DNA from: Levilactobacillus lindianensis
Lineage (GTDB): Bacteria > Bacillota > Bacilli > Lactobacillales > Lactobacillaceae
Direction of reading: 5' to 3'
DNA: 64,000 bases
Assembly (NCBI RefSeq): GCF_003946095.1
Contig: NZ_RHOD01000004.1
Coordinates: 1 to 64,000 of the forward strand
Shown one piece after another: positions 1-8,744 of this stretch; position 1 is the stretch's first letter, and each line of letters begins with the position of its first letter. The translations under genes and the position numbers were made by a program. The notes beneath the pieces were generated by a model. It did no database searches. It saw nothing but the letters and a program-made list of their open reading frames with translations, and was not told where the DNA came from.

Positions 1-2
1 CT

Positions 3-281
3 AAGGAACGCACACAGCTTTCAAAACCAGAAAACAAGGCTATCTATGGGCGTCGAAAGATTGATGTAGAGCCAATTTTTGGCAAGACGAAGGCTTATTT
101 GCATTTCCATCGCTATTCGGTACGCGGCCTAGAAAAGGTCAAAAAAGAAACTGGAATCCTCGTTCTGGCATTGAACATCCTCAAGTTAGTCTCTACTAGA
201 GAAAAATGGATTAAGAATCAAGAGCATAGAAATAAGGCACGAAACCAAAATTCGGTTTCGTGCCTTATTCTTGTTCTATAG
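3..281 (+). mobile_element. C-terminal part of an IS1182-like transposase, cut by the window edge
   Basis: An open frame enters from the left edge and stops at 281. The visible ~92 residues carry the C-terminal pattern of IS1182-family DDE transposases: a G-R-R-K-I-x-V-E-P-x-F-G-x-x-K segment followed by F-x-R-Y-x-V-R-G and an A-L-N-I-x-K end. The catalytic glutamate region is the E-P-x-F-G part. The sequence just after the stop (about 291-303) ends in a 'gtcacagcctc' string like the terminal inverted repeats of such elements, so the right end probably lies near 303. Whether the copy is intact cannot be judged because its left part is outside the window. Family is inferred from motif memory, not a search. 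Confidence 0.72.
231..269. terminator. Perfect 16-bp hairpin at the end of the transposase frame
   Basis: Arms 231-246 and 254-269 are exact reverse complements with a 7-nt loop. There is no long T-run, but short T-rich stretches flank it. It lies inside the last codons of the transposase, as often seen at IS ends, and may stop transcription entering or leaving the element. Confidence 0.6.
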
Positions 282-319
282 AGGTCAGTTATGTCACAGC
301 CTCTTCTTTGCATCTCGCA

Positions 320-1492
320 CTATTTCCCCAGATTGCCACCCTCCAAGAGGTTCCAAAGCTGAATGGCAGCCGTCTGTGACAGTTGGTTAGCACGGTAGTA
401 GTTACTGAGTAAGACTACCCCGTCCTGACCATCCTTGCTCAACAGGAAGGTCGCTTCATACCCGTAGGCTAACCCATGGCCTCTGATGTAGGTTGGGTAA
501 ACGTAGAGTCCCCCACCATACATCGACGCCGATCCGGGAACCAGCAGCACGTTGACATCCTTTTGTGGATAAACCTTCCCCAGCAACATGTTACGTTCCG
601 CTTGGAAAAGATCGTTGACCGACATGTAAACCTGCCCTGTCCCGAACTGGTAGAGCATCGAAAGCCGCGACTCCCCGTACTCGGTATCATAGGTTGGTAA
701 CACACTCCCGGTCTTGGAGTTCGTATACCCTTGAGAATAGTCCGACCGGTTCGCCATGTTGAAGACGAACCCCGAATGCTGTAAGTTGCCAGCATCAATA
801 ATATTTTGCGTGAAGTAGTCCTGTTAACTCTCACCAGAAACCTTCTGAATAATCCCGGCTAACAACATGAAGTTCACGGGTGAATAGTGCCACCGCCCGA
901 TCTTGGCGGGCTGGCTGACAACATTATTCAAGATGAACTTAATCATCTGTTGTTCGGTTCTGATCGAATTAGGAAAGGCTGTTAACACCAGTCCACTCTT
1001 CATGTCCAACATCTCGCGCAAAGTAATCTGATTGCTTCCGGCGATCTGTGGATAGTACTTGGACAAGGGATCACTGAGGGCCACTTTATTTTCCCCGACC
1101 AACTTCATCAATAGCCCTGCCGTAAAGGATTTCTGAATCGATGCTAACTGGTAAACACTATTCACGTGATTTTTCTGGCGGTTCGCCGCATCGGCGTAGC
1201 CCCAACCTTGCTGATAAATGGTCTGATTGTGGTGAACCACTAAGGCTGTCCCCACGAAACGATTGGCCTGCAAAACGGCATCGATCTGCCGTGTTGTCGC
1301 TGCCGGTGCCAGCTTCCGCTTCTTCGCAGGCACTTTTCTCTTGGGCTTGACCTTCCGAACAACCGAACTACTTGATACCTTTGGCTCTGCCTTGGTCTGT
1401 TGGGTCTGCCCATTAAACCACCAGGCTAGACCACCCCCGAGACCCAAGACGGCCGCCAAAGCTAAAATTGTCCCCCATACCTTTGCTTTCAT
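320..1492 (-). pseudogene. Serine hydrolase (beta-lactamase/PBP4-like family), interrupted by an in-frame stop
   Basis: Reading from 1492 down, a 222-codon frame ends at a TAA at 824-826, and the same frame continues without a shift to a TAG at 320-322, giving about 390 codons with one internal stop at codon 223. The first part has an N-terminal membrane anchor (residues about 8-26), a Lys/Arg-rich linker, the catalytic S-I-Q-K tetrad (Ser118, Lys121) and a Y-S-P-V-N segment near 203. The second part has the H-G-L-x-Y-G region expected of the C-terminal half. The stop falls after V-S-G-E-S, where relatives usually have an aromatic residue before Q-D-Y, so a single TAT or TAC to TAA change explains it. 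An IS end lies 17-40 bp downstream. It was probably a surface-anchored D,D-peptidase or esterase-like enzyme. Confidence 0.82.
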
Positions 1493-1526
1493 AGTTGCTC
1501 CCCCTTACTCTTTGAAAACGTGATGA

Positions 1527-2327
1527 CTAGTCTGCCGATTCCCCTAAATCTGCCAGCCAAGCGCTAATCTCATCAAGCTTAAACCCTTTACGATACAAGG
1601 CTTGTTTCGTCTTATACTGCCGTTCTGAGTGACTCAGCGCCCGATAACGGTGCCATAGCTTCTCACCCTGCTTCGCCAGGAGTGCACGCTGTTCATCCTC
1701 ATCCGGCGTGAGATCCAGGCTATCTAACATGCCATTAATCTCATCCCCACCGAAACCGCGACTCATCAGTCCTTGGCGAACTTTTTGGAGCTGATTACGC
1801 GTCGATTGGTGCTGGTAGCGCTTGGCAAGTTTGGCAGCGACGGCCGTCCCCACGGTCATCTGCTCTGCCACCGGATACTGCTTCAGAGCCTCATCGATTG
1901 GCTGTTCATCTACACCCTTCTGGCGTAAATGCTGTCGAATCACCCGTGGTCCCTTATCACTGGTGTTCATGATAGTGCGGACATAACTGGCCGCATAATG
2001 AGCATCGTCAACCAGCGCAAATTCTCGTAACTTCTGGATTGTCTGGTCAATCGTTTCTGGTGGTATTTCCAAATCTACTAGCTTATCTCGGACTTCCTTT
2101 TCAGTCCGCAACTGATGCGATAGATAATCCAGGGCCCGGTTATAGGCCTTGGCAACATCGTCGGCCGACGTCAATTGTTCCTCGAGTTCCTTATCGATCT
2201 CCATGCCCTTGTACAGACGGAAATCCACTAGGACGCTTTCACTAACCGGGAAGGCGTAATGGCCATCGACGTAAATATTATAGCGTCCTGAGCGTTTCTG
2301 AGCTTCAATCATGGTAATTTCGGCCAT
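1527..2327 (-). CDS. recX: Regulatory protein RecX
   Basis: 266 residues when started at the ATG at 2327, which has a GAAGGAA ribosome site 9 nt upstream; a GTG nine bases further up is too close to that site. RecX binds RecA filaments and limits their extension. The sequence shows the family's three-helix repeats, including an R-T-E-K-E-V-R-D-K-L segment, an A-x-Y-V-R-T segment followed by K-G-P-R-V-I-x-x-x-L-x-x-K-G-V, and a C-terminal K-x-K-Q-A-L-Y-R-K-G-F repeat. The length is typical of Lactobacillaceae RecX, which is longer than the proteobacterial form. It stands alone, 35 bp from the broken hydrolase; recA is not in the window. Confidence 0.9.
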   Translation of the reverse strand: MAEITMIEAQKRSGRYNIYVDGHYAFPVSESVLVDFRLYKGMEIDKELEEQLTSADDVAKAYNRALDYLSHQLRTEKEVRDKLVDLEIPPETIDQTIQKLREFALVDDAHYAASYVRTIMNTSDKGPRVIRQHLRQKGVDEQPIDEALKQYPVAEQMTVGTAVAAKLAKRYQHQSTRNQLQKVRQGLMSRGFGGDEINGMLDSLDLTPDEDEQRALLAKQGEKLWHRYRALSHSERQYKTKQALYRKGFKLDEISAWLADLGESAD

Positions 2328-2521
2328 TTCGATCACTTCCTTCTCTTTTATTCATAACCATTTTACCAGTTTCAAATTCAATGGGGTTCGCATAGTGGTG
2401 GATTAGTTAGTCAGTCAGCTTTTCGCCCCACACATGATTCCCTAGCGAAATGAATGTGGTCGCTTGGCCTCTAGCCTGCTATAATTAACGACAATTAAGT
2501 TTTACCGAAAGGAGTGCCACT

Positions 2522-2977
2522 ATGTTAACCGCTCACGTTGTTTACGCCACCATCACCGGGAACAATCAAGACGTCGCCGATATCGTCACCGAAGGCTTAG
2601 AGGCCCAAGGTTGCCGGGTTCAAGAAACCGAAATCTCCCAGACTGATGCCGCTGAATTCACAGACGCCGACATCTGCGTCGTCTGCGCCTATACCTATGA
2701 CGGCGGTGCCCTCCCCGAGGAAGGCCTCGACTTTTTCGAAGACCTGCCACAAGTCGACCTCAGCCACCAAGTATTCGGGGTGGCCGGCTCCGGCGACACC
2801 TTCTACGGCGACGACTTTAATATTGCCGTAGATCGGTTTGCGGCAGCCTTCAAACAGAGTGGTGCGCGTCAGGGTGCTCCCAGCGTCAAGATCGATCTGG
2901 AACCCGATCAGGCTGATATTGACCGGCTCGATGCCTTTGCCGCGCAACTCGTTGCCACCGCACAACCCTCAGCTTAA
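2522..2977 (+). CDS. Flavodoxin
   Basis: 151 residues, strongly acidic, with the phosphate-binding loop T-I-T-G-N at residues 10-14 directly after the first beta strand, an A-Y-T-Y-D-G-G loop (about 59-65) and a G-S-G-D-x-x-Y-G loop (about 88-95) that would flank the FMN isoalloxazine ring. These are the three FMN contacts of short-chain flavodoxins. The start has an AAAGGAG site 7 nt upstream, and a TATAAT box lies at 2480-2485, though the matching -35 is weak. It is a single-gene unit closed by a hairpin terminator. It should carry low-potential electrons for a partner enzyme that is not encoded here. Confidence 0.9.
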   Translation: MLTAHVVYATITGNNQDVADIVTEGLEAQGCRVQETEISQTDAAEFTDADICVVCAYTYDGGALPEEGLDFFEDLPQVDLSHQVFGVAGSGDTFYGDDFNIAVDRFAAAFKQSGARQGAPSVKIDLEPDQADIDRLDAFAAQLVATAQPSA

Positions 2978-2992
2978 TCCGATTCAGTCATT

Positions 2993-3047
2993 AGACATCA
3001 AAGGCCCGGGCTAATTGCTCTCGGACCTCTGGTGTCTTTTATTTTTT
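2993..3047 (+). terminator. Rho-independent terminator after the flavodoxin gene
   Basis: Arms starting at 2993 (agacatca) and ending at 3037 (tggtgtct) pair with one G-T wobble, with further imperfect pairing inside, followed by TTTTATTTTTT on the plus strand. It overlaps the last codons of the convergent BrkB-family gene. Confidence 0.75.
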
Positions 3048-3947
3048 CTTAATTCGATACCTCAAGATATTGGGCAGCACGGCTTGCTCCTCAAAATCGC
3101 CGACCAAGAGTTCCTGAATTGAGGCATTTAAAACCGCCCCGAACATCAGAATCATCCCGGTAAAGTCGAGCCAAAACATCAGAACAATAAATGTTCCGAT
3201 GGTCTTATAACTATCGATGTTGTGAACAAAGTACTTCACATAGAGTGAGAAGGCTTGCGATAGTAACAGCCAACCCACCGTCGCAATGAGTGCCCCCGGC
3301 CAAACGTAACGCCATTTCAGCTTAACACTCGGCACAAAGTAAAAGAGGATCATCAACACGAAGAACGTCACGCCGAAGGTTAACGGCCACTTCGCCGCAT
3401 TTACATAGGTTAAGACCTGAGTCGGCAAATGTAACAGCGGTGTGAGCTGTTCCACGGCCACCTGGCCAAAACTAAAGAAGAGCATCAGGATGAAAAGTAG
3501 TGCGATCAGCGCCACCATCCAGAAGAAAGCCCCCACGCGATTGACGATGGCATTCTGCTTCTTGGCCACCCCATAGGCTCCATTAACCGTTCGTTGAAAA
3601 GCCGCAACGGCCCGCGACGATGACCAGATTGAAACAATCACCCCGATCGACAGCACGCTCCCACTCCGATTGTTTAGGAAGGAGTGAATGATCGGTTCCA
3701 ACATGGTATAGATATTCTCAGGAACCATTGGCTCAATGCTCTCCATCACGGTCGTGGTTTCGATGTGCAAATACGGGAGAATACTGGCAACGACCAGTAG
3801 CGCTGGGAAGAGTGACAACAGCGTATAATAAGCCAACACCACCGCGGAATCGGAGACGTTTGCCATCTGGTATCGTTTGCCAATGGTTTGAATGAAGCGG
3901 CCGACAGGTGCCAGCCGAGCGCGCCACTGTTTAGCCACAGGTGCCAC
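3039..3947 (-). CDS. YihY/BrkB family inner-membrane protein
   Basis: 302 residues with about six hydrophobic segments and the YihY/BrkB-family layout: an N-terminal S-A-V-V-L-A-Y-Y-T-L-L-S-L-F-P segment (about 33-47), a W-S-S-S-R-A motif around 106-111 and a C-terminal F-x-V-L-M-F-W-L-D-F block. The family is found across bacteria and was once misnamed ribonuclease BN; its transport or envelope role is not settled. Translation could begin at GTG 3947 or at a second GTG nine bases downstream. An AAAGGAG site is very close to the first and 11 nt from the second, so the start is uncertain by three codons. The protein ends in a basic R-I-K-K-K tail. Confidence 0.85.
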   Translation of the reverse strand: MAPVAKQWRARLAPVGRFIQTIGKRYQMANVSDSAVVLAYYTLLSLFPALLVVASILPYLHIETTTVMESIEPMVPENIYTMLEPIIHSFLNNRSGSVLSIGVIVSIWSSSRAVAAFQRTVNGAYGVAKKQNAIVNRVGAFFWMVALIALLFILMLFFSFGQVAVEQLTPLLHLPTQVLTYVNAAKWPLTFGVTFFVLMILFYFVPSVKLKWRYVWPGALIATVGWLLLSQAFSLYVKYFVHNIDSYKTIGTFIVLMFWLDFTGMILMFGAVLNASIQELLVGDFEEQAVLPNILRYRIKKK

Positions 3948-3965
3948 GTCTCCTTTCGTTGTCAG

Positions 3966-4817
3966 TTAGAATGACCCATAATCCTCCGCAAACTTCAGGG
4001 TACCAATCATCTTTTCCAACGTCTTGCGGCTAAAGCGCACGCACTTGGCCTGCCGGAAAGCCTCGATGAAGGTGGCCAGATCATCATAATTTGCCACTGC
4101 GGTACAGTTATAGGCGTCATTGGGATTTAATTTGGTTTTGTTGCCCACAACCATCGAGTTAATTCGGTCATAGCGATCATAGTAGTTGTAATAGACCATG
4201 GGCTTGACAAAATCGATGATCCGGTCATTCTTGTTCTCTAATTGCCGGTGCATGGTGATTTCACTATTGATATAGCGCACCAACAACTTGGAAGAAAGTT
4301 CGGCCTGCGTCGCGGGATTACTGATCCCCGTGTGCAATGTAATCGACCGTTGTCCCCGTCCCTCCTGTTCAAGGCTCATGGTATAACCCTGTGTGAGAGA
4401 TTCATTTTCTTCCGACAGGTTCGGCAGGAAGAACCGATCGAGTCGATTCATCAGTGCCTTAGGGGTCTTCTTTTCCTTACCAGTCAAGTTCACCGCAGAA
4501 AAGTCATCGAGGCTCGTGGAGAAGATTTCTTCGGACAGGTCATGAAAAATCATCCCCCGCCAATACTTACTTTCCACGTTGATCACGCCAAAGGAAGTCA
4601 CTAGCAAGTTGTCAATTTGCATCACTCGCCAGGAATCCCCGTCGTTCATCTCCTGCGTCACCGGATTCTTCACCTTGTTGGCAAAGTGAACGTTACGCAG
4701 AATCTTATAATCAAATCGTTCATTATGCTTCAGGGCCTTTTGATGCAGGTCGCGCATAATTTCTGATAACTGTTCAGTCGTTTTAATCTCGGCTCGGTCA
4801 TATGCCGTCTCAGCCAT
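3966..4817 (-). CDS. NERD (nuclease-related) domain protein of unknown role
   Basis: 283 residues. Residues about 66-86 read M-Q-I-D-N-L-L-V-T-S-F-G-V-I-N-V-E-S-K, which matches the NERD core: an Asp (69) after a hydrophobic strand, a G-V turn, then E-S-K (82-84) in place of the usual E-x-K. That resembles the D...ExK active site of restriction-like nucleases, so DNA or RNA cleavage is possible but not shown. The remainder is unassigned, mixed alpha/beta by appearance, with no membrane segment. Its start (GGAGG, 8 nt spacing) overlaps the end of wecB by 8 bp, so the two are translationally coupled. No helicase, ATPase or methylase partner is adjacent. Confidence 0.6.
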   Translation of the reverse strand: MAETAYDRAEIKTTEQLSEIMRDLHQKALKHNERFDYKILRNVHFANKVKNPVTQEMNDGDSWRVMQIDNLLVTSFGVINVESKYWRGMIFHDLSEEIFSTSLDDFSAVNLTGKEKKTPKALMNRLDRFFLPNLSEENESLTQGYTMSLEQEGRGQRSITLHTGISNPATQAELSSKLLVRYINSEITMHRQLENKNDRIIDFVKPMVYYNYYDRYDRINSMVVGNKTKLNPNDAYNCTAVANYDDLATFIEAFRQAKCVRFSRKTLEKMIGTLKFAEDYGSF

Positions 4818-5943
4818 TTAAATTGCCTCCATTGATTTTGGTTTCAATTGCTTTCAAAATTCGTTCGGACGCATGCCCGTCCCCATAAGGGTTCTTGGCA
4901 GTTGCCATCCGTTGGTAGGCCTGTTCGTCTGTTAATAATTGTTCCATTGCTTCCGTCACACGTTGCGGATCGGTCCCCACTAATTTAAGGGTCCCGTTTT
5001 CAACCCCTTCTGGCCGTTCCGTGGTATCCCGGAGAACCAGAACTGGCTTGTTCAGCGATGGCGCTTCTTCTTGAACCCCACCGGAATCAGTCATGATGAA
5101 GAAACTCCGTGCTGCCAGGTTGTGGAAGTCCACCACATCTAGTGGATCGATCAGGTGAATGCGATCCATCCCGTCTAGCTCCTCATGAGCCGCCTGCTGG
5201 ACGACTGGACTCAGATGAACCGGATAGACCACCTCAACGTCAGGATGGGCTTCAACCTCACGACGCACGGCTTTAAAGACGGCGTGCATGGGTGCTCCCT
5301 GGTTCTCACGTCGGTGCATGGTCAGAAGAATCATGCGGTGATCCGCAGCCACTTGGTCTAAGACCGCGTGATGGTAATCTGGATCAACGGTCTGCTTCAG
5401 GGCATCGATCGCCGTATTCCCGGTAATATAAATCTGTTCTGCCGGATGCGCCTGCTTCAACAGGTTAGCCTTGGAAAGCGTGGTTGGCGCAAAGTACAGA
5501 TCACTAAGAATATCGGTCAGCTGACGATTCATTTCTTCCGGATAAGGTGAATACTTGTTCCAAGTCCGGAGTCCTGCCTCCACGTGACCCAACATCGTCT
5601 GGTGATAGAAGGCACTCACGCTCGCAGCGAAGGTGGTGGTGGTATCCCCATGAACCAGCACAATGTCCGGTTGGGCTTCCGTCAACACGTCATCGAGTTG
5701 GTTCAAGACACGTGTCGTAATGCCACTCAACGTCTGTTGGGGGCGCATAATGTTTAAGTCATAGTCCGGGGTAATCTTGAAGATGGCCAACACCTGGTCA
5801 AGCATCTCCCGGTGCTGGGCGGTTACCACCGTGATTGGGGTGAACGCGTCCGGCCGCTGTTGCATGGCCAAGATAATCGGGGCCATCTTGATGGCCTCCG
5901 GTCGGGTTCCAAACACTGTCATTACTTTAATTGGTTTCGTCAC
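4810..5943 (-). CDS. wecB: UDP-N-acetylglucosamine 2-epimerase (non-hydrolysing)
   Basis: 377 residues, interconverting UDP-GlcNAc and UDP-ManNAc for wall polysaccharide or teichoic-acid linkage units. The N-terminus has the diagnostic V-F-G-T-R-P-E-A-I-K-M-A-P, followed by V-H-G-D-T-T-T-T and the C-terminal D-S-G-G-V-Q-E-E-A loop that binds the uridine nucleotide. I chose the GTG at 5943 because GGAGG sits 7 nt upstream and the family start falls there; an in-frame upstream extension to 5994 has no ribosome site. It is followed by the NERD gene with an 8-bp overlap. A divergent glycosyltransferase lies 245 bp away, which fits a small envelope-sugar locus. Confidence 0.93.
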   Translation of the reverse strand: MTKPIKVMTVFGTRPEAIKMAPIILAMQQRPDAFTPITVVTAQHREMLDQVLAIFKITPDYDLNIMRPQQTLSGITTRVLNQLDDVLTEAQPDIVLVHGDTTTTFAASVSAFYHQTMLGHVEAGLRTWNKYSPYPEEMNRQLTDILSDLYFAPTTLSKANLLKQAHPAEQIYITGNTAIDALKQTVDPDYHHAVLDQVAADHRMILLTMHRRENQGAPMHAVFKAVRREVEAHPDVEVVYPVHLSPVVQQAAHEELDGMDRIHLIDPLDVVDFHNLAARSFFIMTDSGGVQEEAPSLNKPVLVLRDTTERPEGVENGTLKLVGTDPQRVTEAMEQLLTDEQAYQRMATAKNPYGDGHASERILKAIETKINGGNLNG

Positions 5944-6187
5944 TGCAATACCTCCAAAGTCACGTGTATTATCGTCAATTATAGCAGAAGCCACGGTCCC
6001 ATGTTATAAACTCCGTTTTTATTCTCAAATTATTCGTCGCCGGCAAAATCTTTTCTCACTGAATCCGCATTCATCGGCGAAAAGTAAGGATAGTCACCGA
6101 AAATTGGCAGACTCGTAAACAAATTTTAATGGTAAGCCTCCTATATTTGAGGTAAGATGATAGCGTTGTGTGAAAGGAATGTCTGTG

Positions 6188-7129
6188 ATGAAGAAATTGA
6201 GTCTGGTCGTTCCTTGCTATAACGAGGAGGAGTCTATACCATTATTTTACCGAACCGTTAGCAAGGTGATCACATCTATGAATACCCCTACTCCAACGGT
6301 AACGCCGGAGTATATTTTTGTGGATGATGGGTCAAGCGACCACACCTTAGATGAAATGAAAGCCTTACATGAAGAACATCCAGAGACTGTCCACTTTCGG
6401 TCATTCTCCAGAAACTTCGGTAAGGAATCAGCGTTGGCCGCGGGCCTCCAAGCCACGACAGGCGACATGGTTGCCGTTATGGACGTTGATTTACAAGATC
6501 CACCGGAGCTCTTGCCGGAAATGGTCGACCTCATTGAAAATCGGGGATATGATTGCGTGGGAACCATTCAGAAGGAACGGCGTGGTCAAAGCAAGCTACG
6601 CGCGTTCCTCTCCAGCAGCTTCTACCGTGTCATTAACTGGCTATCAGACGTTCGGATCGAACCGAATGCTCGTGATTACCGATTGATGACCCGCCAATTT
6701 GTTGATACCGTGGTATCATTGCCTGAATTCAACCGGTTCTCTAAGGGGATCTTCAGTTGGGTCGGCTATAAGACCACGTATCTGACCTACGAAAGCCAGC
6801 CCCGAGCGGCCGGGACCACCCATTGGAGTCTACGTCAACTGTTTGCCTACTCTATCGAAGGCATCATTGATTTCTCCAATGCTCCGTTGCGTCTCGCCAC
6901 TTGGGTCGGTAGCCTCTCCTTTTTACTCTCAATTCTCGGCTTAATCTTCGTGATTATCCGGGCCTTGACCGTTGGGGGATCGGTGGCCGGCTGGCCTTCC
7001 CTCGTGGTGATTCTACTCGCCATCGGTGGGATTCAGTTGTTCTGTCTAGGCATCTTAGGACAGTACATCAGCAAGATTTACCTAGAAACGAAGCACCGCC
7101 CGATGTATATCATTCGAGAAGAAAAGTAA
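6188..7129 (+). CDS. GtrB/DPM1-like family 2 glycosyltransferase (polyprenyl-phosphate sugar transferase)
   Basis: 313 residues from ATG 6188, which has AAAGGA 9 nt upstream; an upstream in-frame GTG at 6170 overlaps that site and is unlikely. The GT-A domain shows V-V-P-C-Y-N-E-E at the start, V-D-D-G-S-S-D, and D-V-D-L-Q-D-P as the metal-binding DXD equivalent. The R-D-Y-R-L-M and T-H-W-S-x-x-x-L-F-x-Y-S-I-E-G-I segments are typical of GtrB/YkoT-type enzymes. Two transmembrane helices lie near residues 225-290. It should move glucose or another sugar onto undecaprenyl phosphate for wall or teichoic acid modification. The matching flippase (GtrA) and polytopic transferase are not in the window. 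Confidence 0.88.
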   Translation: MKKLSLVVPCYNEEESIPLFYRTVSKVITSMNTPTPTVTPEYIFVDDGSSDHTLDEMKALHEEHPETVHFRSFSRNFGKESALAAGLQATTGDMVAVMDVDLQDPPELLPEMVDLIENRGYDCVGTIQKERRGQSKLRAFLSSSFYRVINWLSDVRIEPNARDYRLMTRQFVDTVVSLPEFNRFSKGIFSWVGYKTTYLTYESQPRAAGTTHWSLRQLFAYSIEGIIDFSNAPLRLATWVGSLSFLLSILGLIFVIIRALTVGGSVAGWPSLVVILLAIGGIQLFCLGILGQYISKIYLETKHRPMYIIREEK

Positions 7130-7192
7130 GCCAAGAAGCACGGGCGTAAAGATAGACGATTAGTCTGTTTCGACAATATCGCTCTCAAACGT

Positions 7193-7231
7193 AAAGGAGA
7201 TCAGGACACTTGTCCTGATCTCCTTTTTTTT
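7193..7231 (+). terminator. Rho-independent terminator after the glycosyltransferase
   Basis: Stem arms 7193-7206 and 7213-7226 are perfect complements (aaaggagatcagga / tcctgatctccttt) with a 6-nt loop and an eight-T run on the plus strand. It sits a few bases before the stop of the convergent gntP gene. Confidence 0.9.
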
Positions 7232-7232
7232 G

Positions 7233-8588
7233 TTAGTTCATAATTGTATTCATTAAGAGAACCATTAACAGGCCGACAACTGAAATAACCGTTTCGAGTG
7301 TAGTCCAGACCTGGAAGGTTTGTTTAACACTCAGGTCGAAGTATTCTGAGAACATCCAGAAACCCGCATCGTTCACGTGAGAAGCTGCCAATGACCCGGC
7401 ACCAATAGCCAAGGCAATCATGACTGGATCCGCGTTAAGCGTATGCATCAGTGGTGTAACCAGCCCGGCTGCCGTCATCCCGGAGACCGTCGCAGAGCCC
7501 AATGAGACCCGCAGGATAACCGTAATTAACCAGGCCAATAGGATTGGAGAGAACTTGGAATGCATCATTAATTCCTGCACAGCCTTCCCAACCCCACCGT
7601 CGATTAGGACTTGCTTAAAGGCAGATCCCCCGGCGATAACCATCAGAAGCATGGCAATCGACTTGATCGCATCCTCTAACGTGGCACTGATTTCCTTCAT
7701 GGTCCGACCGCGATGGAAACCCATCGACCAGATCGCAAAGAGTAAGGCAATGACCATCGCAATGACGGGGTTCCCTAACATGGAAACGACTGCATCCAAC
7801 CCTTGTGGGTTCTTAGGTGCCGCGCCCCCATCGACCGTCATTTGATAGATCGTTGCTAAGGCCATGAAAACTACTGGGAAAAGTGACGTCAAAACGGCTA
7901 ACCCAAAGCTAGGCGTTTCGTCGAGATCAAACTCCTTAACTTCACCAAAGGCGGGCAAAGATTTCTTGATCACGAATAGGTCTGGATTAAACCGGCGAAT
8001 GACCCGCGTCCAGATCGGACCGGCCACAATCACACAGGGAATTGCCACGATAATCCCAACCAAGAGCATCTCACCCACGTTGGCTCCTAAAGCCGTGGCA
8101 ACCGCTGTTGGTGAGGGTTGTGGTGGTAGGAACCCTTGCGTAGCAGATAAGGCCGCCGCCATCGAAATCCCTAAGTACAGGAAGGGCACCTCAGCCTCTA
8201 AGGCCACGGCGAACACGATTGGTGTCACCAGGACTAACCCCACCTCAAACAGTAAGGAAATCCCGATTAAGAAGGAAGCCACCACGATGGCCACCTGCAA
8301 CCGTTTTTTCCCAAAAACGTTGATCAGGGTCCGCGCAATCCGGTAAGAACCACCGGAGTCCGAGACCAACCGACCAATCATGGCTCCAAAACCAAAAACG
8401 ATGATCAGCTCGCCCATGGAGCTTCCGATACCGTTCTTGATGGAGTCAGCGATGTTGGCTGGGTTCATCCCCAGCCCCAACGCAACGAGGATTGACGTTG
8501 CGATCAGCGAAACAAAGGTATTCAACTTTACTCGAATAATCAGGAAGAGTAATAGGAGAATCCCCAAAAACAAAATGACGAACTGCAT
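7233..8588 (-). CDS. GntP family gluconate:H+ symporter (first copy)
   Basis: 451 residues, almost wholly hydrophobic, about 12 transmembrane helices. It shows the GntP hallmarks: F-G-F-G-A-M-I-G-R-L near 65-74, an F-L-P-P-Q-P-S-P-T segment near 153-161, and a C-terminal G-A-G-S-L-A-A-S-H-V-N-D-A-G-F-W-M-F block. It is clearly paralogous to the gntP at 16.1 kb: shared N-terminal and C-terminal blocks are nearly identical. This copy lacks an adjacent kinase or regulator and is followed upstream only by a universal stress protein gene, so its substrate may be gluconate or a related sugar acid. The ribosome site AGAGAGAGAA is moderate. Confidence 0.88.
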   Translation of the reverse strand: MQFVILFLGILLLLFLIIRVKLNTFVSLIATSILVALGLGMNPANIADSIKNGIGSSMGELIIVFGFGAMIGRLVSDSGGSYRIARTLINVFGKKRLQVAIVVASFLIGISLLFEVGLVLVTPIVFAVALEAEVPFLYLGISMAAALSATQGFLPPQPSPTAVATALGANVGEMLLVGIIVAIPCVIVAGPIWTRVIRRFNPDLFVIKKSLPAFGEVKEFDLDETPSFGLAVLTSLFPVVFMALATIYQMTVDGGAAPKNPQGLDAVVSMLGNPVIAMVIALLFAIWSMGFHRGRTMKEISATLEDAIKSIAMLLMVIAGGSAFKQVLIDGGVGKAVQELMMHSKFSPILLAWLITVILRVSLGSATVSGMTAAGLVTPLMHTLNADPVMIALAIGAGSLAASHVNDAGFWMFSEYFDLSVKQTFQVWTTLETVISVVGLLMVLLMNTIMN

Positions 8589-8744
8589 TATTCTCTCTCT
8601 TTTCTATGCCGAATTCTGAGGACCGAACCTGCCGTAGTCCGATCCTATTATGCATAGAGTACATTGTATGAAAAAAAGTTACGGTTTGCAAGGGCTTACG
8701 TGTATCTTATTTTCATTTGAGAGCCGCTAAACGGTGTTAATTCG

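Noticed and set aside
3966-4817. NERD protein as part of a phage-defence island
   Set aside because: No helicase, methylase, ATPase or other defence gene is adjacent, and it is coupled to an envelope-sugar gene.
7420-8346. Long plus-strand frames of 141 and 160 codons opposite gntP
   Set aside because: They are antisense shadows of a strongly conserved membrane-protein gene; their products are low-complexity and unlike any family.
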